Of a DNA stretch of 64,000 nt, positions 34,414-43,009 are shown piece after piece. The notes below the pieces were generated by a model. It had not been told where the DNA came from and did not search any database. It worked only from the letters and a program-made list of their open reading frames with translations. Source of the stretch: UBA2233 sp002347965 [NCBI: Nitrospirae bacterium UBA2233] (GTDB taxonomy: Bacteria; UBA2233); assembly GCA_002347965.1 (NCBI GenBank), contig DDYN01000032.1:1-64000 (forward strand). The letters are read 5' to 3'. Both the position numbers and the translations under genes were made by a program. Within the stretch, counting starts at the first letter, position 1. The number at the start of each line of letters is the position of its first letter.

Positions 34414-36288
34414 TTAAAGAAGAAGCGCTTCCTTGACCGCGAAACAACGGGCCCTGTGGCCGTCTTCGAGCGTGACCCATGGGGCCGGCTCGTCCTTGCA
34501 GTAAGGCCTCGCAACGGGGCAGCGAGGGGCGAACGCGCAGCCTTTGTGGAGCGTATACGGGTCGGGGGGGCTTCCTGGAAGCGCAAAGAGGGCATTGTCC
34601 GGGTTGTCCGCGTCGAGTTTTGGGATCGAATCGAGCAGCCCCTTTGTGTAGGGATGCCGGGGGTCTTGGAACAAGCGCCTCGAGGGGCCCTCTTCGACAA
34701 TCTCGCCCGCATACAGCACAGAGACTCTGTCAGCCCAGCCCTTGGCAAGCGCGAGGTTGTGCGTGATGAACAAGACGCCCAGCCCGCGCGTTGTCTTGAG
34801 CTTGGTGAGAAGCGCAAGGATCCTAGCTTGCGTGGCAACATCGAGCGCCGTCGTGGGTTCGTCGGCGATCAAGAGGCTTGGCGAGAGCGCGAGCATGACG
34901 GCGAACACGACCCTTTGTCGCATGCCCCCCGATAGCTCGTGAGGGTAAGCGAAAAAGCAGCGCCTCTGATTTTGGATGCCAACTTCCTTAAAAAGATGAA
35001 GCGCTTCGTCCTTGGCCGCGGCCCAAGAAAGCATCCTGGCGGAAACAAGCGCCTCTGCTACCTGTTTTCCGGCCTGCATCGTCGGGTTGAGCGACCCTAA
35101 AGGGTTCTGGAAAACCATGGCTAGCTTAGGCTTGCCCAGCTGGTCGAGGGGCCCAAGCCTTGGCAGCCGGAGCTCTTGGCCCATGAACAGGCACTTGCCA
35201 GAAACCAGCGAGCCTTTCTTCGGCAAGAGTCCCACGATGGACCTTCCTAGCGTTGACTTGCCAGAGCCCGACTCTCCCACGAGCGCGAGCATTTCGCCGG
35301 GTTGAAGCGTAAGGCTAACCTCTCTGATCGCAGGAAGCTCTCCCCTTGGCGTAAGGAACCTAACACAGGCTTGCTCGAGCGTTAGAAGCGGGGCTCCGAG
35401 AGTTTTCTCCGGAGGGATTTCGGGAATGTTGACACTGCCCCTGACCAACGGCCTGGGTGCTGGCTCTCCCCTTTTTGGGTCCAGCATGTCCCTTAGGGTA
35501 TCGCCCAAGGTGTTGAAGGCAAGGAGCGTCGAACAGAGAATGGTCGCGGGGATGAAGAGCTGCCAGGGGTAGTACCAAGATTCCCGGGCTCCCTCCGTGA
35601 TCAGCGTGCCCAGGCTGGCCCTAGGCAGCGGCACGCCAAGGCCGATGAAGGCAAGGAACGCCTCCAAGAATACGGCCTGGGGAATGGTGAGCGTCAAGGC
35701 AACCAGTACGGGACTCATAACGTTCGGAAGGATGTGCCAAAGGAGAATCCGGAACGGCCCCTGGCCCATAGCGGTCGCGGCAAGGACGAAGTCCTCTTCT
35801 TTTGCCCTAAAAACCTCGCCCCGCACGAGCCTGGCCATCGGGATCCAGCCCGTAAGCGTCATTCCGACGATGAGCGAAAAAACCCCGGGGCCTAGGATTA
35901 CTGCAAGCAGAAGGACCACCATGATATACGGGATGCCGTAGAGAACCTCCACCGAGCGCATAAAGGCCGTGTCCCATTTTCCCCCGATGTATCCCGCGAG
36001 CCCGCCCAGCATCAGGCCAAGCCCCAAATCGATCAGCGCGGCCGCAAACCCGACGAACAAAGAGATCCTAGCTCCACCCCATGCCCTTACAAACAGGTCT
36101 CTTCCGAGCGCGTCCGTTCCGAACGGGTGGGCCAAGCCAGGGGGGAGGTTGGTTTGGGTGAGGTCGATCTCGTAGGGCGAAAAGGGGCTGAGCCAAGGCC
36201 CTAGCATGGCAAGCGTTAGAATGCCAATCAAAAAAAGGAGGCTTGTAAGGAGCAAGGGGCTGGATTTCAGCGGTCGAGAGCCGGCCAT
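34414..36288 (-). CDS. Fused oligopeptide ABC transporter permease (DppC-like) and ATPase (DppD-like)
   Basis: 624 residues in one uninterrupted frame. Residues 1 to about 285 are a DppC/OppC permease with six membrane helices, the TDALGRDLFVRAWGGARISLFVG entry block (shortened here) and EAFLAFIGLGVPLPRASLGTLI. After a Pro-rich linker (PAPRPLVRGSVNIPEIPP), residues about 300-620 are a DppD-like ATPase: VGESGSGKSTLGRSIVG, MVFQNPLGSLNPTM, HELSGGMRQRV, LLIADEPTTALD and the C-terminal cysteine motif CAFAPRCPVARPYC. Normally these are separate genes. The linker has no frameshift sign, so the fusion looks genuine. The ATG follows the DppB stop directly (TGAATG). It imports peptides with the SBP, DppB and OppF-like subunits. 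Confidence 0.92.
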   Translation of the reverse strand: MAGSRPLKSSPLLLTSLLFLIGILTLAMLGPWLSPFSPYEIDLTQTNLPPGLAHPFGTDALGRDLFVRAWGGARISLFVGFAAALIDLGLGLMLGGLAGYIGGKWDTAFMRSVEVLYGIPYIMVVLLLAVILGPGVFSLIVGMTLTGWIPMARLVRGEVFRAKEEDFVLAATAMGQGPFRILLWHILPNVMSPVLVALTLTIPQAVFLEAFLAFIGLGVPLPRASLGTLITEGARESWYYPWQLFIPATILCSTLLAFNTLGDTLRDMLDPKRGEPAPRPLVRGSVNIPEIPPEKTLGAPLLTLEQACVRFLTPRGELPAIREVSLTLQPGEMLALVGESGSGKSTLGRSIVGLLPKKGSLVSGKCLFMGQELRLPRLGPLDQLGKPKLAMVFQNPLGSLNPTMQAGKQVAEALVSARMLSWAAAKDEALHLFKEVGIQNQRRCFFAYPHELSGGMRQRVVFAVMLALSPSLLIADEPTTALDVATQARILALLTKLKTTRGLGVLFITHNLALAKGWADRVSVLYAGEIVEEGPSRRLFQDPRHPYTKGLLDSIPKLDADNPDNALFALPGSPPDPYTLHKGCAFAPRCPVARPYCKDEPAPWVTLEDGHRARCFAVKEALLL

Positions 36289-37260
36289 TCAGCGCTCCTT
36301 TGCTCCGAAGGCGCGGATCCTTGGGTCTAAAAGGCCGTAGGCGATGTCGACCAAGAACATCGCGACGATCAGTAGCGCGGCGTAGAATACGGTCGTTCCC
36401 ATGACGAGCGTGTAATCTCTGTCGTAGATGCTCTGGACGTAATGTTTCCCCAGGCCCGGCACGTTGAAGATCGTCTCGATCACGAACGATCCGGTCGTGA
36501 TGTTCACCACCATCGGCCCTAAGTAGGTTAAGACGCTCAAGGCGGCGTTCCGAAGGATGTGATGCACCAGGAGTCTGGTATGCGCAAGCCCTTTAATCCT
36601 GGCCGTCTGGATGTAGTCTTGCCTTAGCACGTCCAAGATGCTCGCACGAAGGAGGCGAGCAATCGTCGCGGCAGGAAGGATGCTTAGCGTTAAGGCGGGC
36701 AAGAATCTTGCTATTCCTCCCTCCCAGCCTGCGACGGGGAAAAGGCCAAGCCTAAACGCAAAAACGTGCTGAAAAAACAAAGCCAAAATGAACGATGGCA
36801 CCGAAACGCCAAGGGCGGCCAAAAAGGTCGCGTATCGATCGATCCTTCCTTCGTGGTGCAGTCCAGCAAGCGTGCCCAAGAGCGTGCCCCAAAAAAGGGC
36901 CAGGAGTAAAGCCCAAAGCCCAAGCTCTGCCGAGACAGGGAAGCCTTGAGCGATGATGTCGTTTACCGAGCGGCCGAGCTGGACGTAAGAAACGCCGAAG
37001 TCGAGCCTTGAGAGGTTGCCCAGGTATCGAACGTACTGTTTGTAGAGCGGCTTATCGAGCCCGTACTTGCGGTAGAGGTTTTCCCTGACCTGTGGAGTGA
37101 CCTTTGGGTCCGAGAACGGGTCCCCTGGAATCAAGCGCATGCCGAGGAACGTGAACGTTGCGACGACCCAAAGCGTGGCGAGCATCACGATGACACGCCC
37201 GAACAGGCGCCAAAGAGAACCTCTGCTTTGCAGGCTCACCTTGCTTCGTGCAGGCCTCAT
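36289..37260 (-). CDS. Oligopeptide ABC transporter permease (DppB/OppB type)
   Basis: 323 residues with the usual six helices. Family blocks: TFTFLGMRLIPGDPFSDP near residues 28-45, YVQLGRSVNDIIAQGFPVSAELG, the EAA-loop region LRASILDVLRQDYIQTARIKGLAHTRLLVHHILRNA and ETIFNVPGLGKHYVQSIYDRDYTLVMG. ATG 37260 overlaps the substrate-binding protein stop as ATGA. A longer open frame reaches 37563, but that extension is only the shadow of the upstream gene and carries no family homology. Confidence 0.93.
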   Translation of the reverse strand: MRPARSKVSLQSRGSLWRLFGRVIVMLATLWVVATFTFLGMRLIPGDPFSDPKVTPQVRENLYRKYGLDKPLYKQYVRYLGNLSRLDFGVSYVQLGRSVNDIIAQGFPVSAELGLWALLLALFWGTLLGTLAGLHHEGRIDRYATFLAALGVSVPSFILALFFQHVFAFRLGLFPVAGWEGGIARFLPALTLSILPAATIARLLRASILDVLRQDYIQTARIKGLAHTRLLVHHILRNAALSVLTYLGPMVVNITTGSFVIETIFNVPGLGKHYVQSIYDRDYTLVMGTTVFYAALLIVAMFLVDIAYGLLDPRIRAFGAKER

Positions 37261-38882
37261 GGCTGGAAGCTTGCCCATTTGAGGGGCCCGTCGGCTCCGC
37301 ACGCCAAGAACACGACGCCCTTGAGATAGGGCGGCACGAGCGCGTAGGAGAGCCTGTAGAACACGGGAACAACCGGGCTTTCTTGCATTAGCAATTTTTC
37401 TGCGCGGACAAAGAGCGTCATGCGTTCGGCTTGGTCCGAGCTCCGGCGCGCTTTTTTGATGAGAGCATCGTAATCGGGGTTCGAAAAGCCCGGGTCGTTG
37501 AACGGCGAGCCTGTCGTGAACAGGTCTAGAAATGTCATTGGATCGTCGTAATCCGCCCCCCAAAGCACGTTGGCCGTGTCGTAATCCTTCATGGCCACGC
37601 GCGCCAAGCGGGTTTGGTAAGTGACTGGATCGAGGCTGACTTTGACCCCTAAGTGTTTTTGCCAGAAGAACTGTAGCACCTGTCCGAGCCTTCTTGCTTG
37701 AGGGGTATCATCTATCAGGAGAGAGAACGTGAGCTTCTTTTGCCCCGATTCTTTGATCCCTTCTTGAAACAGCGCCCTTGCTTCCTCGATCCTTCTATCT
37801 TCGAACCAAACGCTCGTTTTGTACGGCCTGCGAGTCAATGGGTCGTAAAACACGCTGAAACGTTCCCCAAAATGCGCTCGAAACGAGCGTCCCGGCCCGT
37901 CTCCCGAGATCGTCGGCGGTACGAACCCGTAGGCCGGGAGCGATTGCCTGTCCACGTTGGCGCAGTAAGCCTGCCTGTCCAGAACGAGGCTTAACGCCTT
38001 GCGTACCTTTGGGTTTTGTAGGGGCTTGAGGTCTGGGCGGTGCAAATTGAACACGATGTAGTCGGTAACGGCCTCGGGCCTCGGCTTGAGCCGAGGGTTT
38101 CCTGCATAACGGGGCAAATGGACGGTAGGAACTTGGTAAATAAAGCTCAACGCGCCCGTGTCGTACATCTGGACGAGCGTGTTCGGGTCCTTGACGACGA
38201 CGAACTCGGCCCCCTTTAAAATCACGGCTTCTTTGTCCCAGTATCGCGGGTTTTTTCCCAACACGACCTTCGAGCCTTTCTTCCAGGCTGTGACGACAAA
38301 GGGCCCGTTGAACGCGGTTCGCTCTGGACTCGTCCCGTAGCTTTGGCCTAACGCTTCGAGCAAGTCCTGCCTAAGCGGCAAATATGCGGGGAAGGCCGTA
38401 AGCCAAAGAAAATAGGGCGTGGGCCGCTTTAGTATAATCCGGAGCGTTCGCTCGCCTAGAACATCGACACGCTCTACCGTGTCGGTGACGATGTAGGCGT
38501 ACTGGGCGGCCGCTTTAGGGTCCATCACACGCCCTAGGGCGAAGGCGAAATCTTTCGCCACGACTGGAACGCCGTCGCTCCAAAGGGCATTTCTTAAAAA
38601 AAACGTGTAGGAGCGTTTGTCCTTAGAGACTTCGATCTTACTCGCAATCCCTGGAACTATCCGGCCATCCGGCCCGACCCTGGTTAGCCCTTCGTAAATG
38701 TTCGTAAGCACCCGGAACGTAACGGAATCCGTGGACAGCCCAGGGTCGAGGATGCGAATGTCGTCCCCTATCTCCGAAATTAAGACGCCTGGTATGTGGG
38801 CTTCGGGTTGCGGCCCTCCATGACACCCAAACAAAAGGGCAGGAAGAAGCAACCAGAACCAAGCCTTGGCACCAAAACGCAT
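37257..38882 (-). CDS. Peptide-binding lipoprotein of an ABC transporter (SBP_bac_5 family)
   Basis: 541 residues from ATG 38882, which has AGGAAGG at good spacing. A lipoprotein signal peptide ends in LLPALLFGC (lipobox, lipidated Cys near residue 20). The mature domain has family landmarks DIRILDPGLSTDSVTFRVLTNIYEGL, PDGRIVPGIASKIEVSKDKRSYTFFLR, SDGVPVVAKDFAFALGRVMDP and the lobe-closing region YDTANVLWGADYDDPMTFLDLF. It captures oligopeptides at the membrane and hands them to the permeases encoded downstream. It is first in its operon and divergent from two secreted Ntn hydrolases, so it may import what they release (inference). Confidence 0.93.
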   Translation of the reverse strand: MRFGAKAWFWLLLPALLFGCHGGPQPEAHIPGVLISEIGDDIRILDPGLSTDSVTFRVLTNIYEGLTRVGPDGRIVPGIASKIEVSKDKRSYTFFLRNALWSDGVPVVAKDFAFALGRVMDPKAAAQYAYIVTDTVERVDVLGERTLRIILKRPTPYFLWLTAFPAYLPLRQDLLEALGQSYGTSPERTAFNGPFVVTAWKKGSKVVLGKNPRYWDKEAVILKGAEFVVVKDPNTLVQMYDTGALSFIYQVPTVHLPRYAGNPRLKPRPEAVTDYIVFNLHRPDLKPLQNPKVRKALSLVLDRQAYCANVDRQSLPAYGFVPPTISGDGPGRSFRAHFGERFSVFYDPLTRRPYKTSVWFEDRRIEEARALFQEGIKESGQKKLTFSLLIDDTPQARRLGQVLQFFWQKHLGVKVSLDPVTYQTRLARVAMKDYDTANVLWGADYDDPMTFLDLFTTGSPFNDPGFSNPDYDALIKKARRSSDQAERMTLFVRAEKLLMQESPVVPVFYRLSYALVPPYLKGVVFLACGADGPLKWASFQP

Positions 38883-38910
38883 CGCTTGCCTTCCTAAAAG
38901 GAGGTGTGCA

Positions 38911-38939
38911 ACAATAGGCAACGAATATAACCAGTACAA
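38911..38939 (-). promoter_or_regulatory. Candidate promoter of the peptide ABC transporter operon
   Basis: On the minus strand TTGTAC (38939-38934) and TATTGT (38916-38911) are 17 bases apart. Transcription would start near 38904, 22 bases before the ATG at 38882. The boxes are only partly consensus. Confidence 0.38.
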
Positions 38940-39000
38940 GGGGTGAAGCGCCTTGAGAACAGCACCCATTCCGCCTAGAAGTCCCTCTATCCATGGGATA

Positions 39001-40455
39001 ATGTACCCTGTCGTCCTTCTGTGCGCAATCGTGTTGGTTCAAGCCCAAGCTTCTGCCCGCTCGTTTTACGAGCAAGGCTATCGCATGGCGAAGACGCTCT
39101 CCCCGGCGTATTCCACGCTCGCTTCACAGCTCAAGGAGGAGGCGGAGCCGGACGCATGGGGTCGGGCGATTGAAATGGCCCAGCGCCACGAAGCGACGCT
39201 TGCCCGATACTTTCCAGAGCAGCTCGAAAGGCTAAGGGGCATGTCCACGGCTATCGGCACGAATCCAACGGAGACAGTCGCCCTTTCGATGTTCTTGAAC
39301 CGTGGACAGCAGTGCGCCCAGGGGGCGAGCGCCCCTCCGGCCACGAAAGACGGCCAGGTGTACTTAACGTGGAACTTCGAGACGCTTACGGCAGCAAGGC
39401 CTTTGTTTATCCTGCCTCTCTTCTCGATCGTAGAAAACCAGGAAGGCTATAAGTTTTGCTTTCTTGGCTTGCCGTATTTTTTTGGTGTTCCCTTGATGAA
39501 CGAGAAGGGCCTTTCGCTGTCGGCCGCCTCGATGACGATAAACGAGGACGGGGAGGGCCTTACGCCCTTCGAGCTGGCTGTTTTGGTAATGGAAAGGGCC
39601 GCAAACGTGGATGAGGCCGTGGAGATTGCCAAAGCGATGCCCCGATACTCGACCTCGGACATCTACTGGGGCAACTGGATGAACTGGAGCTTCACGCTGG
39701 CCGATGCCCAGGAGAACGTGGCGACTATCGAGATGACAACCACGCTTTTCGAGGAGATTCGCCCAGAAAGCAAGATCGTTGCACGAGCCAACCACTACGA
39801 CTACCTGCCTGACGAGATGACAACCTGTTATCCCCTGGCCCCGCAGTATTCCAAAGGCGAGGCCTCGGCCTGCTTCGGCTCAAGGATGCGGGCCTCGAGG
39901 ATGTGGAGGCTTTTGGAGGACAACTACGGCAAGATAGACCTAGAACTCGTCAAGACATTCACCGCGGACACTGAAGGCGGTGAGCCGTTTATGGGCAGGC
40001 CCTCGGGCACATGGTGGACGATCGAGCGGCACAGCCACACGTTGCCGCGCGACCAGTACGTTTGGAACGACGTCCCCTACAACCCCCAGTCCGATATAGA
40101 TTACGTCATAGAGCAGTTCAACCTCGTCTACGAGCCCAAGCGGCGGGTGCTTTGGTGGTCTTCTGGCCATGCCTCCAGGGGATACTTTATCCCGATCTTT
40201 CTTGCCCCATGGTTTGGCGTGGAGGGTCCGACGATCGAGACCTACCAAGGCCCACAGAAGAACTATGCAAGGGTGCTTAACAGCTGGGTGAAGGTTTCAG
40301 ACGAGCTTTTTGGGCTTGCGGAAGTCGTGCTTGGGCTTGGGGCCAGCACAGCCCAGCTTTTCGGGTATACGGCCGGCATTGAACCTAACGAGGGCTCGGT
40401 TGCATTGGGCGCCTTCAGGCCCTATGGAACCGAAACGCCAAGTGTTGCTGAATAA
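39001..40455 (+). CDS. Secreted C45-type Ntn hydrolase (acyltransferase/acylase-like), copy 1
   Basis: 484 residues. A signal peptide (MYPVVLLCAIVLVQAQASA) is followed by an N-terminal helical propeptide-like region. At Cys105 the sequence QQCAQGASAPPATKDGQVYLTWNFE resembles the autocleavage site of peptidase family C45 (acyl-CoA:6-aminopenicillanate acyltransferase-like), where a Cys becomes the new N-terminus and N-x-D/E lies about 20 residues on. GVPLMNEKGLSLSAASM is the expected second block. The usual Gly before the Cys is Gln here. Members hydrolyse or form amide bonds of N-acyl or peptide compounds. ATG 39001 gives a proper signal peptide; an upstream TTG does not. Divergent from the peptide importer and 22 bases before its paralogue. 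Confidence 0.72.
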   Translation: MYPVVLLCAIVLVQAQASARSFYEQGYRMAKTLSPAYSTLASQLKEEAEPDAWGRAIEMAQRHEATLARYFPEQLERLRGMSTAIGTNPTETVALSMFLNRGQQCAQGASAPPATKDGQVYLTWNFETLTAARPLFILPLFSIVENQEGYKFCFLGLPYFFGVPLMNEKGLSLSAASMTINEDGEGLTPFELAVLVMERAANVDEAVEIAKAMPRYSTSDIYWGNWMNWSFTLADAQENVATIEMTTTLFEEIRPESKIVARANHYDYLPDEMTTCYPLAPQYSKGEASACFGSRMRASRMWRLLEDNYGKIDLELVKTFTADTEGGEPFMGRPSGTWWTIERHSHTLPRDQYVWNDVPYNPQSDIDYVIEQFNLVYEPKRRVLWWSSGHASRGYFIPIFLAPWFGVEGPTIETYQGPQKNYARVLNSWVKVSDELFGLAEVVLGLGASTAQLFGYTAGIEPNEGSVALGAFRPYGTETPSVAE

Positions 40456-40477
40456 AAAAAGGGGGAGCATGTACAGT

Positions 40478-41905
40478 ATGCGGTTAATTTGTCGATACGG
40501 ATGTTTTGCGGCGGGTCTGGTCCTTGCCCTCGCGCACGTAGGAAACACCACCCCTTTCTTCGAAGAGGGTGTCACGCTAGGAAGGAGCTTCAAAGAGGCT
40601 TACCGTTCGTTCGCTGAAGATGCTAAGGCGTCGGGCTTAAACGAGCAGGCCTCGGTACTTAGCCGGGGGCATATTCAAGACCTTGCCAGCTACTACCCCG
40701 AATACCTAGAAAGGCTTGAGGGTATTTCGGAGTCCTCTGGGGTTCCGACCGAAGACCTCGTAAAGGCCAGTTTTGTCTTGGCGCTAGGTCCCAAGTGTGC
40801 CCAGTCGGGTGCCGCCCCGCCCGCCACAAGCGACGGCCAGGTGTATCTTTCCTGGAACTTCGAGTCTGCGCTGTTGGCCAGGCCGATCTTTTCGATTCCC
40901 TTCTTTAGCGTTCTTGAGCCGAAGAACGGCTACAAGACGTTCTTTTGGGGCGTTCCTTACCTGATCGGGGTCGCGATCATGAACGAAAGGGGGCTATCGC
41001 TCGCCGCCTCTGCCATGAACTACGACGACGACGGGACTGGGCTAACCTCGTTCGAGCTTGCCAGCATGGCGATGGAGCGCTGCGCCACGATTCCCGAAGT
41101 GACCGAGCTTTTGGGCTCGGTGCCTCGGTTTTCCACCTCCGACCCAATGTTCGGGGCGTCGATCAACTGGACGTTCTCGATGGCGGACGAGCAGGGCAAC
41201 GTGGCCATGATCGAGTTCACCCACAACTATTTAAAGTGGGACTACGGCGAAAACGGGATCGTCGGGAGGGCCAACACCTACCAGCTCCTGCCTTTGGAGA
41301 AGACGACCTGCATATCCACGTCGGAGTACTTCACTCCAGACATGGCGCTCGCTTGCTGGGGGGCGGATATGCGGGCCCTTAGGATGTGGGAATTGGTACG
41401 CACAAACTACGGCAACATCGACCTTGAAGCGATGAAGCGTTTCACCGCGGACACAAACGGGGGAACGGATTTCCTCGGCAGGCCAGCCGGCTCTTGGTGG
41501 ACGCCGGAGCGTCACGGCCAAACCTTACCCGTGGACCTTGCCCTTTTCCAGGGCACGCCCTACATACCGATCATCATGGACTTCGGCTACGTGATTACTC
41601 ATACGGTGTTCATCTACGAGCCCAAAAGAAAAATTATCTGGTGGACGCCAGGACATACCTCCAGAATCGGGCACATCCCTCTCTTCGCAGGCGAGCTGAT
41701 GGGTGTCCCGGGAGCCGCCAGGATCGAAGATTACCAAGGACCGGCCCACAACGCGGCCAGGGTCGTCCACTCTTTTTCCGGTGTGGCCGAAGCGTTGGGC
41801 GGCTCGATCGGGTTGATTGCAGGCCAGTTTTTCCAGGCAATCACTGGCAGGGATGTTTCTCCCGGCTATCCTGGCCTTTACTCGACCCAATTGGGTAGCA
41901 AGTAG
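40478..41905 (+). CDS. Secreted C45-type Ntn hydrolase, copy 2
   Basis: 475 residues, a tandem paralogue of the preceding gene over its whole length: GPKCAQSGAAPPATSDGQVYLSWNFE around Cys107, GVAIMNERGLSLAASAM, DLEAMKRFTADTNGG and RKIIWWTPGHTSR match copy 1 closely. The N-terminus MRLICRYGCFAAGLVLALAHVG is a signal peptide. ATG 40478 lies about ten bases after GGGGGAG; ATG 40469 is too close to that site. Lys replaces Gln before the nucleophilic Cys. Exported, and probably autoprocessed like copy 1 if both are C45 enzymes. Different pocket residues suggest different but related substrates. GNAT genes follow within four bases, in one operon. Confidence 0.72.
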   Translation: MRLICRYGCFAAGLVLALAHVGNTTPFFEEGVTLGRSFKEAYRSFAEDAKASGLNEQASVLSRGHIQDLASYYPEYLERLEGISESSGVPTEDLVKASFVLALGPKCAQSGAAPPATSDGQVYLSWNFESALLARPIFSIPFFSVLEPKNGYKTFFWGVPYLIGVAIMNERGLSLAASAMNYDDDGTGLTSFELASMAMERCATIPEVTELLGSVPRFSTSDPMFGASINWTFSMADEQGNVAMIEFTHNYLKWDYGENGIVGRANTYQLLPLEKTTCISTSEYFTPDMALACWGADMRALRMWELVRTNYGNIDLEAMKRFTADTNGGTDFLGRPAGSWWTPERHGQTLPVDLALFQGTPYIPIIMDFGYVITHTVFIYEPKRKIIWWTPGHTSRIGHIPLFAGELMGVPGAARIEDYQGPAHNAARVVHSFSGVAEALGGSIGLIAGQFFQAITGRDVSPGYPGLYSTQLGSK

Positions 41906-41909
41906 CGGG

Positions 41910-42440
41910 GTGGAGTATCTCAGGCCCGCACGGTATGCGGACCTAGAGCTTTTGGCGCGCACCGGACGCGAAGACCCGGTGCGCGCCTTTTTCCTCGATT
42001 TTCGGGGTGATCTTGACCCTGCCCCTTTTTCGCGCCTCCGCGGGGCGTTTAGGGAAGAGCTCTTAAAGGCAAGTTCAAGCAGGCTGCTCGTTGTTCGAGC
42101 CGCATCTTCTCCGCTTCCCGAGGCCTTCCTGTTAGTTAGTTTTTTTGACGGCATCGAAGGGGACTGCTTTCTAAAGGCCTTGCCTTGCGTGGAAAACCTC
42201 GAAACCAAAGCCCTGCTGGGCGGGCTAAAGGAGCTTTTAAGCTACATCTTCTTATCAAGAAACCGCCACCGGGCCATGGTTCAGTTCCTCGGCTGCGAAG
42301 AGCGCTTGCTTGGGCTGTTTGAAAAGCTAGGCTTTATTCAAGAGGGCAGAAGGCGCGAGGAGGTGTATGCTCGAGGGCGATTTTACGACATCATTCCTTT
42401 TAGCATGACACAAACCCGCTTTCTTGCTCAAAATTCATGA
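41910..42440 (+). CDS. GNAT-like N-acetyltransferase (divergent)
   Basis: 176 residues from GTG 41910, four bases after the previous stop. The C-terminal third has the GNAT signature shape: AMVQFLGCEERLLGLFEKLGFIQEGRRREEVYARGRFYDIIPFSM, i.e. the helix, G-F-x-x-E-G-x-x-R-x-E strand pair and the final G-R-x-x-D strand (shown here in parts of the family pattern). The N-terminal half is weakly conserved and the acetyl-CoA loop is not obvious. It overlaps the next GNAT gene as ATGA. It probably acylates a small molecule or peptide amine in the cytoplasm; the acceptor is unknown. Related in its C-terminus to the next two genes. Confidence 0.68.
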   Translation: MEYLRPARYADLELLARTGREDPVRAFFLDFRGDLDPAPFSRLRGAFREELLKASSSRLLVVRAASSPLPEAFLLVSFFDGIEGDCFLKALPCVENLETKALLGGLKELLSYIFLSRNRHRAMVQFLGCEERLLGLFEKLGFIQEGRRREEVYARGRFYDIIPFSMTQTRFLAQNS

Positions 42441-43009
42441 GAACCGGGAAGTTCGTCCTACTTCGAAAGCCAGAAGAGACGGACCTCGATTTCCTTCTGG
42501 CCGCCTTCCAGGATACGGACTACCGCCGCTTTATCGGAGGCGACCCCTTGGAGAGAGAAAAGCGGCTCAGGGATCAAATCCTTCGTGCGGCCCAGGGGCT
42601 TTTTTCTTACGATGCCAACCTTTACGCGATTGTTTGCCGACTGAAAGACGGCCGTAGGGTTGGCTGCATCTTCTTCAACAAGATCTCCTGGCGAAACCGC
42701 AACGCCACGTTAGACGTGTTCTTTCTGAAGGAAGAACGCGCCACGATGGCCGTCATCGACGCCTACTTGGCGGCCATCGAATACGCATTTTTGGACTTGG
42801 GCCTCCACAAGGTGATCGGCTACGTCTACGCGTTCAACGAAAGGCTCGTCAAGATCCATAAAAAGCTGGGGATTCCGATCGAGCAGCGGCTGATCGAACA
42901 CGTCTACCGGGACGGGCGCTACCACGACGTCCTGGCCTTCGGGATGCTCGAGCCGGAGTTTCGTGATCTCATGAAAAAGCCCTTCTACAAGTTCCTGCGC
43001 GGCGAATAA
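42437..43009 (+). CDS. GNAT acetyltransferase, RimJ/RimL or PseH-like
   Basis: 190 residues covering a full GNAT domain: KFVLLRKPEETDLDFLLAAFQDTDYRRFIGG at the start, VGCIFFNKISWRNRNATLDVFFLKEE in the middle, and AAIEYAFLDLGLHKVIGYVYAFNERLVKIHKKLG then RLIEHVYRDGRYHDVLAFGM at the end (each a family landmark). It transfers an acetyl group from acetyl-CoA to an amine, such as a protein N-terminus, amino sugar or small molecule. The start overlaps the previous gene by four bases and the stop overlaps the next ATG by one (TAATG), so the trio is tightly coupled. Confidence 0.84.
   Translation: MRTGKFVLLRKPEETDLDFLLAAFQDTDYRRFIGGDPLEREKRLRDQILRAAQGLFSYDANLYAIVCRLKDGRRVGCIFFNKISWRNRNATLDVFFLKEERATMAVIDAYLAAIEYAFLDLGLHKVIGYVYAFNERLVKIHKKLGIPIEQRLIEHVYRDGRYHDVLAFGMLEPEFRDLMKKPFYKFLRGE

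Noticed and set aside
34272-34436. Short plus-strand frame ending AGLLQEALEELLPQSLLKEEALP-like, with VWVYHDNPKPIDTAYH
   Set aside because: It looks somewhat protein-like but has no spaced ribosome site, no family match I recognise, and overlaps the end of the fused transporter gene. Not strong enough to call.
37261-37563. N-terminal extension of the DppB-like permease
   Set aside because: It covers the end of the substrate-binding gene in another frame; the ATGA overlap gives the real start.
41525-42208. 227-codon minus-strand open frame over the hydrolase-GNAT junction
   Set aside because: Antisense shadow across two genes with coherent plus-strand frames.
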